This document shows positions 17,237 through 26,666 of a stretch of 64,000 nucleotides of DNA, one piece after another. Both the position numbers and the translations under genes were made by a program. How positions within the stretch are numbered: the stretch's first letter is position 1; the number at the start of each line of letters is the position of its first letter. The notes under the pieces were generated by a model that was given only the letters and a program-made list of their open reading frames with translations, made no database searches and had not been told where the DNA came from. Source of the stretch: Bacteroides thetaiotaomicron VPI-5482 (GTDB lineage Bacteria; Bacteroidota; Bacteroidia; Bacteroidales; Bacteroidaceae); NCBI RefSeq assembly GCF_000011065.1, contig NC_004663.1, forward strand, positions 5,704,001 to 5,768,000, in the 5' to 3' direction.

Positions 17237-18175
17237 TTAACCGATGATCGTTGCCCGTCCGTTTTCCACTCTGGCATAATTCTTTTTCACCGCTTCCTGA
17301 ATACCTCTGAGCATGGATGCTTCGATGTTTGAACCCATGCGGGCAAAACCGAATATCTGTGCGCAAGCTTTTATCAGATCCGGCAGGGGCAGACTGATGG
17401 AGTCGGTTAATATCTGCCGGATGGCATTGGCTGTCTCTTCGGGTGGCAGGTCTGCTGCATCCCGGTCGGAATCGGGACGGTACTCCGTATAAGAACGGTA
17501 TTGCGCTTCATCTTTCCAGCAGAAGACAAGACCGTCATGTTCTATGCGGTAGAGATGTAATGTGTCGAAGATTGTCTCCAGGTAAGCATCTATTCGTGGC
17601 CCTAGACGGCTGATTCCCCATTCGGACAGAATCTTCTTTCCAAGCAAGGCTTTACTGATCGGAGCTTCATTCTCCACTATCTTCCGGATTTGGGCGATAA
17701 GAATGGGCTTGTTCTCGGCAGCGAAGATATCGTCGGAGGCGTAGTGGTATGAACTTACTTTAGTACTATTATAATTTTGTACAAAGATAGGAGAGGGGCT
17801 TGTGTATGCGGACTTTAGCTGCATCGGCTTTTCCTGCACCCTTTCTTCTTCTTTTTCTTGTTTTTCCTGTACTACGACCGGTTTGGGGGCTTTCATTCCC
17901 TGTACAATCGCTGTCTGTATGGATGCAATCACTTCATCCGGCTTTTCCCACCAGTCCATCGTCCATATACGGCAGATATTCCATCCCAGTGCTTTGAGTA
18001 CATTGTTTTGAACAATTTCCCGGTCGCGGACAGTCTTGGTACGTCTGTAGTTCTTTCCGTCACAGATAATGCCTAATTGGTAGTTGGACGGGTTTTGAGT
18101 ATCGACAATGCCTATATCGATCTTGTATCCGGAACAGCCTATATCGGTATGTACGGTATATCCCAAAGAACGCAA
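17237..18175 (-). CDS. C-terminal nuclease/DUF3320 part of a frameshifted helicase gene
   Basis: This frame is open from 18271 and encodes the end of the large protein that begins at 23058. The given start is a TTG inside it (RSLGYTVHTDIGCSG) and may not be used. Residues 1-100 fit a Vsr/MTES_1575-type PD-(D/E)XK nuclease: acid in YKIDIGIVD, then GIICDGKNY, then LGWNICRIWTMDWW. The last 160 residues fit DUF3320 with ISRLGPRIDAYL and a second KIL-G-R-G-x-N repeat near the end (FGFARMGSNIEASM). It lacks its own ribosome-binding site. In relatives this region is fused to the helicase, so it is probably the detached tail of a broken gene. Confidence 0.7.
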   Translation of the reverse strand: MRSLGYTVHTDIGCSGYKIDIGIVDTQNPSNYQLGIICDGKNYRRTKTVRDREIVQNNVLKALGWNICRIWTMDWWEKPDEVIASIQTAIVQGMKAPKPVVVQEKQEKEEERVQEKPMQLKSAYTSPSPIFVQNYNSTKVSSYHYASDDIFAAENKPILIAQIRKIVENEAPISKALLGKKILSEWGISRLGPRIDAYLETIFDTLHLYRIEHDGLVFCWKDEAQYRSYTEYRPDSDRDAADLPPEETANAIRQILTDSISLPLPDLIKACAQIFGFARMGSNIEASMLRGIQEAVKKNYARVENGRATIIG

Positions 18176-18240
18176 CTTGTCGGCAATAATCTTCTCGATG
18201 GAAGTTTCTTCTTCCGAGGGCTGGATGCTGGTCGAGGTAT

Positions 18241-21200
18241 TCAGTATGCGCTTGGTCCTTTCTCCGCATATTCAAGGAAGCGTTTCAGTCCGGCTACTCC
18301 GATAGAAGAAGTCCGGTTCAGATCGATCATGTCCGATCTCAGCGTAGAGAAGATGATCATTTCGTATCGGGCACGGGAGACGGCTACGTTCAACCGTCTT
18401 TCACCTCCCGCACGGTTCAACGGACCGAAGTTCATGCTGACGCGCCCTTCGGCATCGGGACCATAGCCGACGGAGAACAGTATCACATCCCGTTCGTCTC
18501 CCTGCACATTTTCAAGGTTCTTGATGAACAGGGGTTCTTCACATTCCAGCGCAAAGGTTTCCAGTTCGGGGTGGAAGATGAAGAGATCGGATAACAAATC
18601 TTCTATCAACGCCTGCTGAACCACGCTGAAAGTGACTACCCCCACACTCTTTTTCCTTAATTCTTCGCTTCTCAGCCTTCTCGCTATTTCGTCTACTACG
18701 GCTTGCGCTTCCGCTTGGTTCTGACGGGATTTTCCTTTGTCATAATAACCGTCTACGGCGACCATTCTGACTTTCGATTCGATGTTGTCCGGTGACGGGA
18801 AAGTCATCAGCTTATTATCGTAATATTCGGAGTTGCTGAAAGCGATAAGACTTTCGTGTTTGCTTCGATAATGCCACAGCAGGTATTTGGAAGGGATAGA
18901 GAGAGCAAGGCAGTCGTCAAGGATACTTTCCAGATCTTCCATCTCGATGTTGTCTTCGTCAATGGTGTTGACGGAGAAGAAGCTGGTAGGCGGCATCTGT
19001 TTGGGATCGCCTACGATGACTACATTCTTGCCTCGGGCGATGGCGCCTACCGCTTCGTAAGTCGGCATCTGTGAAGCTTCGTCGAAGACGATCAAGTCGA
19101 ATTTGTCCGCATCGGTGTCGATATATTGGGCAACCGATATAGGGCTCATCAGCATACAAGGACACATACGCGACAGCAGGGTAGGTATCTGATCGAATAG
19201 CTTGCGGATGGATATTCCGCGTGCATTATTGCGTATATTCTTTTGTAATATTCCGACTTCTGAACTTTGAATGGCTTCGTGGGTGAAGGACGGAATGTTG
19301 GAAGCCAGTCTGGCGAACAGTTCCTTTTTGGTAATGTCCTCGAAGTTGGCGGATACTTGCTTGTATTTGGCTATAATATCATTGAATATCTTGCCGTTGA
19401 ATAATTCCAGTGTCGGTTCTTTGGCGATGATATAGTGAATAACGGCTTGGTAGAAACTCTTGCAGAAGCTGCTGGTGAGCAGGTCCGTAGGAATATTCTT
19501 TTCCTTATATTCTTCTGCGATAAATCCGATACCCAGTTCGTTCAGCTTGTTGTAGGATTGAAGCCATTGATACCAGTCTTTGAGTTTGTCCAGATTTTCT
19601 TTCCATGTTGCGGCTTGCTGTAGGGCGATGCCGATCCAGTCGGCGGAGTTTGTATAAAGCGTCTCTACGGTTATGCCCAGAGTGGTGGAAAGCCGTTGCT
19701 CGGTTGCCGTAAGCGTGTCGGCCAGCTGATGCAATTCATTCAGAGAATGAGAATGGATATCTCTGAATGTCCGGATACCTTCCGTCAGTTGTAACGCTAA
19801 ATTCTGTTTGATCCGGGATGTTTTCGCCACATCTTTTGAATAACTCAGTAACAGGGAATGAAGCGAAGATACCTCATGGATGATCTGATCGATGATGTCC
19901 CACTCTTCGTCTCTTCCGAATCTTCCGAATAAAGAAGGCAGCTTGGCGGTGTATCTGTCTGTAAAATCAAGCTCTTCCTGATACCGGATGACCTGATGGA
20001 GCAGAGGCTGGACTGTCTCCGGCTCTACTGGCTGCAGAGCGTAAGGACGAATCGCCTTTTTTATTTTTCTTTGTCCGAAATACCGTGGGAGAAACCATTG
20101 GGCGGATACCCGATTCCATTCGGCCAGCATGGGGCCGGCGTTTATCTTCAGTACTTCTTTGGTGAATCCGTTTTCTATTTCTGCTTTGATTTCATCGCGT
20201 TTCCTGCCGTGCTTCGTCACTTTCCGGTACTCTTCCAGCGTTTCATTTAATAAAGGAGTGGTCAGCAGTTCGGGCGTCAGTTCCGGAATTTCGAGTATTT
20301 TCCGGATAATGGCGGTGATTATATCGAAATCCTTGCGGGTGGGATGAATGTCCGTATCTTCCAGTAAAGCGGAGAAGACAGGCAGTTTTGACTGTATGGC
20401 AGTCAATAAGCCGATGAAAGTGGCGAGCGTTTGAGAGGCTTCCTCTTTGATGGCGGACGAATATTCCCGAATGGAAATCCCTGTCAATGGGTGAAGATGC
20501 GGGTGGCCGCAAGCATTGGCGGTACTGACCAAAGATTCGATGGCATCTTCCCAATGTGAGAATCGATCCTTGTCCAGATCGTCCAGATAAGATGACGGGA
20601 TATCGAAGCAGGGTTCAACGTCTGTTGACTGGTAGTGGATGATCGCATCATAGAGGGAAAGCCCGAAAGGATATTCCTTGTGTAAGGCTTCGATGTATTT
20701 GTTTAGTTCCGTTCGTAACTTCAGCAGGCGTTCGGCTTCCTTCTTGAACTCTTCGGGAGGAGTTCGTCTGATGATTTCGGTTGTCTCCTTTAGTTGCGAG
20801 ATGACAGTGGATTTCTTTGTCTTGTTGGAGTGAATTTCCAGACAGAACGGAGCAAGTCCTATCGCCGCCAGTCTGTTTTGGACGACGGAGAGGGCTGCCA
20901 TCTTCTCGGCAACAAATAAGACTCGTTTACCCTTATAAAGCGCGTTGGCGATGATGTTCGTTATCGTTTGGGACTTTCCGGTTCCCGGAGGGCCGTGCAG
21001 GATAAAAGTCTTGTCGTGCACCGCCTCATAAATCGCTTCCAGCTGAGATGAATCGGCAATGATGGGCAGCACGATATCTGCCGGAGATAACTGTCTGTCC
21101 ATGTAAGAGGCATCCATCTCTTCCGTAATCGCGTTCCATTCGATCTTTCCGTTGATGAGGCTGGAGACAATCTTGTTTTGAGTCAGTTTGGGAGCATTGT

Positions 21201-23058
21201 TGTGGATGTCGTTCCACATGATAAACTTGTTGAAGGAGAAGATACCTAAAATAGCCTGTTCCTCCACATCCCATTTACGCTGATTCTTGATGCAGTGCCG
21301 GATGATGGAGTAAATCAGTTTTACGTTGACTCCGCTTTCGTCCGTCGGAAGCGGATCAAGTCCCGGTACGGAAATGCCGAAGTTCTGACGAAGCATTTCC
21401 AATAAGGTGATATTCATCATCGTTTCTTCTTCCCGCGAACGAATCACATACCCTTTGGCGGCTGACTTGCGGATGATTTCGACTGGCAGCAGCAATATCG
21501 GTGCATAACGGGGACGTTCGCTGGAAGGTGTTTCGTACCATTTCAGAAGTCCGAGAGCCAGATAAAGCGTGTTCGCTCCGTTCTCTTCGATAGAAGTACG
21601 GGACGAACGGTACAGGTGAGTCAGTGCTTTGCCCAAATCATTCTCCGGCAAGTAAAAACGTAACCTTTTCTGTGAAAGCTCCGAATTAACGAAGTCGGCT
21701 ATCGGATCCGATTCCGGTATGGAAGAATAAATGCCAAACTCCATCGCCGGATTCTCCCATTCGGCGGGACGGTGGAGGATACGAAACTCATCTCCTTCCG
21801 CCAAGGCGTCTTCCAGACAGGCAAGGTTTGCCGGAATCAGCTGAAGAGTGTTCTTTGTAATCCGGATATTCAGCAAGTTGTTGCGCAGACTCAAATCCAG
21901 CAGTCTTCTCTCCCAAAGCAACTGTTTGGTGAGGACTGTCTGAGTTTCGCTGCCCGACAAATCATATGGATTCACGCTTTGCGGAGTGGCGTGCGTGGTA
22001 TTTCTGTTCATATCCTCATCTTCCTTTATTTCCCATACTTGTCCGTTCAGTACGCGCTGCGGGATCGGGCGGACTCCCGAATGCCTGGCCCTTCTGACGT
22101 CGATGGCGAGGATGAAACTGCCCGGATCGCTCAGTTTGCCGTTCGCGCTTTTCACGGCGTTGTCGAAGTCGGCATTATGTCCCATATTCATGCAGGTGGT
22201 TTCTACCAGCGTGATGTCGTAGATTCCTTCGGCGGTTCGTTTGGTCAGTAAGGATACATCGTCGATGGCAGGGTCCGGAAAGGTTTCCGGCACCAGCCAG
22301 CCACCTGCGAAAGCATGTCCTTTGGTGATGACGATGAGGGCATTCAGTCCGATGGATTCGAGGCAGGAAGCATAAAGCAGTGCCATATCCAGACAAGTTC
22401 CGAGCTTTTGTGCCAGTACGGAATCTGTCAGACGGACACGCTGCCCGTGCTCTTCGAAGCTGGCGGGAATGGTGCTGTAAATAATTTGCTGTTCGGTAAG
22501 AGCGGTGTAGATGGCTGCCATCTGCTTTCTCACACGGTCCGGATTGCGGCTTTGGTATTCGTCCAGTGACGGAGTACCGGTCCACTGTTCCAGAATGGCG
22601 GCGGCTCTCTTGATAATAGGAGTGAGCACGGCATGATTGGGGGTGATGAACGCTGCCAGCATCTCGGGGAATATATTGATTCCGCCCCATTGGTCGTATG
22701 CCAGAATGTCGATGGGGTAGGTCCGGGTAAAGATCGTTTCCGCCTCGGAGCGGATTTCTATTTTCAGACTTCCCGACATACGCTCGGTCAGCTGGGCGAA
22801 ATAATTGGCGGACAAGACCAGGCTGAACGATTGCAGACACACGGAATCATTGGCGGGAATCGCTTCCACCATCACAGGAGTGATACTGCCGAAGTCGGGT
22901 TCGGCAGTGATTTGTACCTGAATGTTTCTGAAGGGTTCGGACGTCATGTTTTCAATCGAAAGCTGATGGATGACCGATACTTTGTTTTGCTGCATCGCGA
23001 AATTAATAAGTGGCAGATAATCAAACTGCACCCTGATTTTGTCCAATGTTCCGTCCAT
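18241..23058 (-). CDS. Giant transglutaminase-like/DUF4011/superfamily 1 helicase, frameshifted at its end
   Basis: A 1605-residue protein. An N-terminal beta domain (about 1-120) leads into a transglutaminase-like module with LGTCLDMALLYAS (Cys near 220) and GHAFAGGW. DUF4011 follows (about 377, RRLLDLSLRNNLLN). The SF1 helicase has Walker A HGPPGTGKSQT (about 686-696), Walker B VFDEASQMP (about 1320), VGDPKQMPP, VQGDERDVILFSVG and NVAVSRARYEM. The frame ends at 18241 in a TGA, while nuclease and DUF3320 codons continue in the -1 frame. Relatives carry all these parts in one chain near 1900-2000 residues and are often found in defence islands. It is likely inactivated or shortened here, unless this is a sequencing error. 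Confidence 0.85.
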   Translation of the reverse strand: MDGTLDKIRVQFDYLPLINFAMQQNKVSVIHQLSIENMTSEPFRNIQVQITAEPDFGSITPVMVEAIPANDSVCLQSFSLVLSANYFAQLTERMSGSLKIEIRSEAETIFTRTYPIDILAYDQWGGINIFPEMLAAFITPNHAVLTPIIKRAAAILEQWTGTPSLDEYQSRNPDRVRKQMAAIYTALTEQQIIYSTIPASFEEHGQRVRLTDSVLAQKLGTCLDMALLYASCLESIGLNALIVITKGHAFAGGWLVPETFPDPAIDDVSLLTKRTAEGIYDITLVETTCMNMGHNADFDNAVKSANGKLSDPGSFILAIDVRRARHSGVRPIPQRVLNGQVWEIKEDEDMNRNTTHATPQSVNPYDLSGSETQTVLTKQLLWERRLLDLSLRNNLLNIRITKNTLQLIPANLACLEDALAEGDEFRILHRPAEWENPAMEFGIYSSIPESDPIADFVNSELSQKRLRFYLPENDLGKALTHLYRSSRTSIEENGANTLYLALGLLKWYETPSSERPRYAPILLLPVEIIRKSAAKGYVIRSREEETMMNITLLEMLRQNFGISVPGLDPLPTDESGVNVKLIYSIIRHCIKNQRKWDVEEQAILGIFSFNKFIMWNDIHNNAPKLTQNKIVSSLINGKIEWNAITEEMDASYMDRQLSPADIVLPIIADSSQLEAIYEAVHDKTFILHGPPGTGKSQTITNIIANALYKGKRVLFVAEKMAALSVVQNRLAAIGLAPFCLEIHSNKTKKSTVISQLKETTEIIRRTPPEEFKKEAERLLKLRTELNKYIEALHKEYPFGLSLYDAIIHYQSTDVEPCFDIPSSYLDDLDKDRFSHWEDAIESLVSTANACGHPHLHPLTGISIREYSSAIKEEASQTLATFIGLLTAIQSKLPVFSALLEDTDIHPTRKDFDIITAIIRKILEIPELTPELLTTPLLNETLEEYRKVTKHGRKRDEIKAEIENGFTKEVLKINAGPMLAEWNRVSAQWFLPRYFGQRKIKKAIRPYALQPVEPETVQPLLHQVIRYQEELDFTDRYTAKLPSLFGRFGRDEEWDIIDQIIHEVSSLHSLLLSYSKDVAKTSRIKQNLALQLTEGIRTFRDIHSHSLNELHQLADTLTATEQRLSTTLGITVETLYTNSADWIGIALQQAATWKENLDKLKDWYQWLQSYNKLNELGIGFIAEEYKEKNIPTDLLTSSFCKSFYQAVIHYIIAKEPTLELFNGKIFNDIIAKYKQVSANFEDITKKELFARLASNIPSFTHEAIQSSEVGILQKNIRNNARGISIRKLFDQIPTLLSRMCPCMLMSPISVAQYIDTDADKFDLIVFDEASQMPTYEAVGAIARGKNVVIVGDPKQMPPTSFFSVNTIDEDNIEMEDLESILDDCLALSIPSKYLLWHYRSKHESLIAFSNSEYYDNKLMTFPSPDNIESKVRMVAVDGYYDKGKSRQNQAEAQAVVDEIARRLRSEELRKKSVGVVTFSVVQQALIEDLLSDLFIFHPELETFALECEEPLFIKNLENVQGDERDVILFSVGYGPDAEGRVSMNFGPLNRAGGERRLNVAVSRARYEMIIFSTLRSDMIDLNRTSSIGVAGLKRFLEYAEKGPSAY

Positions 23059-23156
23059 GTTGAAAGTCGTATAATGTTAGACTTGCAATATTACAAAAAA
23101 TACGGATATCACCATCTTTTCTTTGGGTATTCTTTTGTCGGTCAAGAAAATATTCC

Positions 23157-23164
23157 TACCTTTG
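23157..23164 (+). promoter_or_regulatory. Promoter -7 element (TACCTTTG) of rpsA
   Basis: A TAnnTTTG match 62 bases before the rpsA ATG, leaving an AT-rich leader of about 55 bases. Confidence 0.65.
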
Positions 23165-23226
23165 CGCCCGATTTATAGATAATATAATGTCTTATTCAAT
23201 TAAAGTATTAAACAATTTATTTATTA

Positions 23227-25026
23227 ATGGAAAACTTAAAGAACGTAGCTCCTATTGAAGACTTCAACTGGGATGCTTATGAAAACGGCGAAGCTGTAAC
23301 AAGCGCAAGCCACGAAGATCTTGAAAAAGCTTACGACGGTACGCTTAACAAAGTTAACGACCGTGAGGTTGTTGACGGAACCGTAATCGCAATGAACAAG
23401 CGTGAAGTAGTTGTGAACATCGGTTACAAATCAGACGGTATCATTCCTTTGAATGAGTTCCGTTACAATCCGGACCTGAAGGTAGGTGATACTGTAGAAG
23501 TATACATCGAAAACCAGGAAGACAAAAAAGGACAACTCGTTCTGTCACACAGAAAAGCCCGCGCTACTCGTTCTTGGGATCGCGTTAACGCTGCTCTGGA
23601 AAATGAAGAAATTATCAAGGGATTCATCAAGTGCCGCACAAAGGGTGGTATGATCGTAGACGTATTCGGAATCGAAGCATTCTTGCCGGGTTCTCAGATC
23701 GACGTTAAACCGATCCGTGACTATGATGTATTCGTTGGCAAAACAATGGAATTCAAAGTGGTTAAGATCAACCAGGAATTCAAAAACGTTGTTGTATCTC
23801 ACAAGGCTCTTATCGAAGCTGAACTGGAACAACAGAAGAAAGAAATTATCGGCAAGCTCGAAAAAGGACAGGTTCTTGAAGGAACTGTTAAGAATATCAC
23901 CTCTTACGGTGTGTTCATCGACTTGGGTGGCGTAGACGGTTTGATCCACATCACAGACCTTTCTTGGGGCCGCGTTAGCGATCCGAAAGAAGTGGTTGAA
24001 CTGGATCAGAAGCTCAACGTTGTTATCCTTGACTTCGATGACGAAAAGAAACGTATCGCTCTTGGCTTGAAGCAACTGACTCCGCACCCATGGGATGCTC
24101 TTGACACTGACTTGAAGGTAGGTGACAAGGTGAAAGGTAAAGTTGTCGTTATGGCTGACTACGGTGCATTCATCGAAATCGCTACAGGCGTAGAAGGTCT
24201 GATCCACGTATCAGAAATGTCTTGGAGCCAGCACTTGCGTTCTGCTCAGGACTTCATGAAGGTGGGCGACGAAGTAGAAGCTGTAGTTCTGACTTTGGAC
24301 CGCGAAGAACGTAAGATGTCTTTGGGTATCAAACAACTGAAACAAGATCCATGGGAAACTATCGAAGAGAAGTATCCTGTAGGTTCCAAGCATACTGCAA
24401 AAGTACGTAACTTCACTAACTTCGGTGTATTCGTAGAAATCGAAGAAGGTGTTGACGGCTTGATCCACATCTCTGACCTTTCTTGGACTAAGAAAGTGAA
24501 ACACCCGTCAGAATTTACTCAGATTGGTGCTGACATCGAAGTTCAGGTATTGGAAATCGACAAAGAAAACCGTCGTTTGAGCCTTGGTCACAAACAACTC
24601 GAAGAAAATCCTTGGGATGTATTCGAAACTGTATTCACTGTAGGTTCTGTACACGAAGGTACTATCATCGAAATGTTGGATAAGGGTGCTGTTGTAGCTC
24701 TTCCTTACGGTGTAGAAGGTTTCGCAACTCCGAAACACCTTGTAAAAGAAGACGGTTCACAAGCTCAGTTGGATGAGAAACTTGAATTCAAAGTGATCGA
24801 GTTCAACAAAGACGCTAAGAGAATCATTCTGTCTCACAGCCGTATCTTCGAAGATGTAGCTAAGGCTGAAGAAAGAGCAGAAAAGAAAGCTGCTTCCGGT
24901 GCTAAGAAGTCTTCTAACAACAAGAGAGAAGATGCTCCGATGATCCAGAACCAAGCTGCTTCAACTACGCTGGGCGACATCGACGCTTTGGCTGCTTTGA
25001 AAGAACAGTTGGAAGGAAAGAAATAA
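23227..25026 (+). CDS. rpsA: 30S ribosomal protein S1
   Basis: A 599-residue S1 protein that helps the small subunit bind mRNA. Six S1 (OB-fold) repeats can be followed through the chain, with recurring GVFIDLGGVDGLIHITDLSW-type segments. The C terminus is a charged, low-complexity tail (AEERAEKKAASGAKKSSNNK). Codon use is strongly biased, as in highly expressed genes and unlike the helicase gene next to it. It is monocistronic: its own promoter lies upstream and a strong terminator follows 20 bases after the stop. Confidence 0.97.
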   Translation: MENLKNVAPIEDFNWDAYENGEAVTSASHEDLEKAYDGTLNKVNDREVVDGTVIAMNKREVVVNIGYKSDGIIPLNEFRYNPDLKVGDTVEVYIENQEDKKGQLVLSHRKARATRSWDRVNAALENEEIIKGFIKCRTKGGMIVDVFGIEAFLPGSQIDVKPIRDYDVFVGKTMEFKVVKINQEFKNVVVSHKALIEAELEQQKKEIIGKLEKGQVLEGTVKNITSYGVFIDLGGVDGLIHITDLSWGRVSDPKEVVELDQKLNVVILDFDDEKKRIALGLKQLTPHPWDALDTDLKVGDKVKGKVVVMADYGAFIEIATGVEGLIHVSEMSWSQHLRSAQDFMKVGDEVEAVVLTLDREERKMSLGIKQLKQDPWETIEEKYPVGSKHTAKVRNFTNFGVFVEIEEGVDGLIHISDLSWTKKVKHPSEFTQIGADIEVQVLEIDKENRRLSLGHKQLEENPWDVFETVFTVGSVHEGTIIEMLDKGAVVALPYGVEGFATPKHLVKEDGSQAQLDEKLEFKVIEFNKDAKRIILSHSRIFEDVAKAEERAEKKAASGAKKSSNNKREDAPMIQNQAASTTLGDIDALAALKEQLEGKK

Positions 25027-25046
25027 TCGTTATTTCTATATAATGG

Positions 25047-25079
25047 AAAAGCGCTCCGGTTGTCGGGGCGCTTTTTTTG
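25047..25079 (+). terminator. rpsA terminator
   Basis: An 11-bp stem AAAAGCGCTCC/GGGGCGCTTTT (one G-T pair) followed by seven Ts. Confidence 0.9.
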
Positions 25080-25115
25080 TTTTGCCATGATAGCACAAAT
25101 ACCAAAAAACTTGTG

Positions 25116-25123
25116 TACATTTG
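25116..25123 (+). promoter_or_regulatory. Promoter -7 element (TACATTTG) very close to the rnz start
   Basis: A TAnnTTTG match ending 7 bases before the rnz ATG. The transcript would start at or within a few bases of the initiation codon. No -33 box is obvious. Confidence 0.45.
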
Positions 25124-25130
25124 TGCCGCT

Positions 25131-26081
25131 ATGGAGAAATTCGAACTACATATACTTGGATGCGGTTCTGCTTTGCCCACCACTCGCCATTTTGCGACAT
25201 CGCAGGTTGTGAACTTGCGTGAAAAGCTTTTTATGATTGACTGTGGGGAAGGAGCGCAGATGCAGTTGCGTCGTTCCCGCTTGAAGTTTTCCCGCTTGAA
25301 TCATATCTTTATTTCCCATCTTCATGGCGATCATTGCTTTGGACTGTTAGGGCTGATTTCTACCTTCGGTCTGTTGGGACGAACGGCAGACTTGCATATC
25401 CATTCACCCAAAGGACTGGAAGAATTGTTTGCTCCCCTACTTTCTTTCTTTTGCAAAACGCTGGCCTATAAAGTCTTCTTCCATGAATTTGAGACGAAAG
25501 AGCCGACGCTGATCTATGACGACCGCTCGGTGGCTGTGACCACCATTCCTCTGAGACACCGTATTCCTTGCTGCGGTTTTCTTTTTGAAGAAAAACAGCG
25601 TCCCAATCATATCATCAGAGATATGGTGGATTTCTATAAAGTACCCGTCTACGAACTGAACCGGATCAAGAACGGAGCGGATTTTGTAACTCCCGAAGGA
25701 GAAGTCATTCCGAATCATCGTCTGACCCGTCCTTCTGCCCCTGCACGAAAATATGCTTATTGCTCCGATACGATTTACCGACCTGAGATCGTGGAGCAGA
25801 TAAAGGGGATAGACCTCCTTTTCCACGAAGCCACCTTTGCTCAGACCGAACAGGTGCGGGCAAAAGAAACTCATCATACAACTGCTGCACAGGCCGCACA
25901 GATTGCTTTGAATGCTGAAGTGAAACAATTAGTCATCGGACATTTTTCCGCCCGCTATGAGGACGAGTCTGTATTGTTGAATGAAGCGGCGGCTATCTTC
26001 CCCCAAACGGTTTTGGCAAGAGAGAATATGTGCATAACCATAAATAACTATACAGATACGAGAGACTATGACCCCTTATAA
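25131..26081 (+). CDS. rnz: Ribonuclease Z
   Basis: A 316-residue metallo-beta-lactamase-fold endonuclease that matures tRNA 3' ends. The zinc-binding HLHGDHCFG motif (His63, His65, Asp67, His68) and downstream ligands in AYCSDT, HEATF and VIGHFSARY are all present. The ATG at 25131 (MEKFELHILGCGSALPT) is chosen because the family starts there; the longer frame from 25077 would begin inside the rpsA terminator. The 3' end overlaps the ECF sigma gene by 14 bases, so the two are co-transcribed. Confidence 0.94.
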   Translation: MEKFELHILGCGSALPTTRHFATSQVVNLREKLFMIDCGEGAQMQLRRSRLKFSRLNHIFISHLHGDHCFGLLGLISTFGLLGRTADLHIHSPKGLEELFAPLLSFFCKTLAYKVFFHEFETKEPTLIYDDRSVAVTTIPLRHRIPCCGFLFEEKQRPNHIIRDMVDFYKVPVYELNRIKNGADFVTPEGEVIPNHRLTRPSAPARKYAYCSDTIYRPEIVEQIKGIDLLFHEATFAQTEQVRAKETHHTTAAQAAQIALNAEVKQLVIGHFSARYEDESVLLNEAAAIFPQTVLARENMCITINNYTDTRDYDPL

Positions 26082-26619
26082 CGAACGTGAAGTTCTGAAA
26101 CTCCTTCAGGAGGAGAGTACACAGCGGAAAGGATTTGAGTTGATTGTGGCGCAATACAGCGAGCAGTTATACTGGCAGATCCGCCGGATGGTACTGTCGC
26201 ATGAAGATGCGAACGACCTTCTGCAAAACACCTTCATCAAGGCATGGACAAATATTGATTATTTCCGTGCCGAGGCGAAGCTGTCTACGTGGCTCTACCG
26301 TATTGCGCTGAATGAATGTCTTACTTTTCTGAACAGACAGCGTGCTACAACGACGGTAGCTATCGATGATCCCGAAGCGGCGATCGTGCAGAAACTGGAG
26401 AGTGATCCCTACTATTCGGGCGATCAGGTGCAGATGCTATTGCAAAAAGCATTGCTCACCTTGCCCGAAAAACAACGAATGGTGTTCAACCTGAAGTATT
26501 ATCAGGAAATGAAGTACGAAGAGATGTCAGAAATCTTTGGAACTTCAGTCGGAGCGCTGAAAGCCTCCTATCACCATGCGGTGAAGAAAATAGAGAAGTT
26601 TTTGGAAGAAGTAGATTAA
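26068..26619 (+). CDS. ECF-type RNA polymerase sigma factor
   Basis: A 183-residue sigma-70 family factor of the extracytoplasmic-function class. Region 2 (about 20-90) has the HEDANDLLQNTFIKAWTNI signature, and region 4 (about 125-178) has LPEKQRMVFNLKYYQEMKYE and a helix-turn-helix GTSVGALKASYHHAVKKI. It overlaps rnz by 14 bases and is followed by two small envelope genes that look like its regulatory or output partners, the first a likely membrane-bound anti-sigma. It has no SusC neighbour and so differs in role from the sigma factor at 35.5 kb. Confidence 0.92.
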   Translation: MTPYNEREVLKLLQEESTQRKGFELIVAQYSEQLYWQIRRMVLSHEDANDLLQNTFIKAWTNIDYFRAEAKLSTWLYRIALNECLTFLNRQRATTTVAIDDPEAAIVQKLESDPYYSGDQVQMLLQKALLTLPEKQRMVFNLKYYQEMKYEEMSEIFGTSVGALKASYHHAVKKIEKFLEEVD

Positions 26620-26666
26620 ACCTTTTAAAGCAGACATTGTCTAATCAAAAGAGAGGAGAAAAACGT

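Noticed and set aside
18241..18271. Programmed frameshift joining the two helicase-nuclease frames
   Set aside because: No X-XXY-YYZ slippery sequence is present in the overlap, and no strong hairpin is obvious after it. Mutation or sequencing error is simpler.
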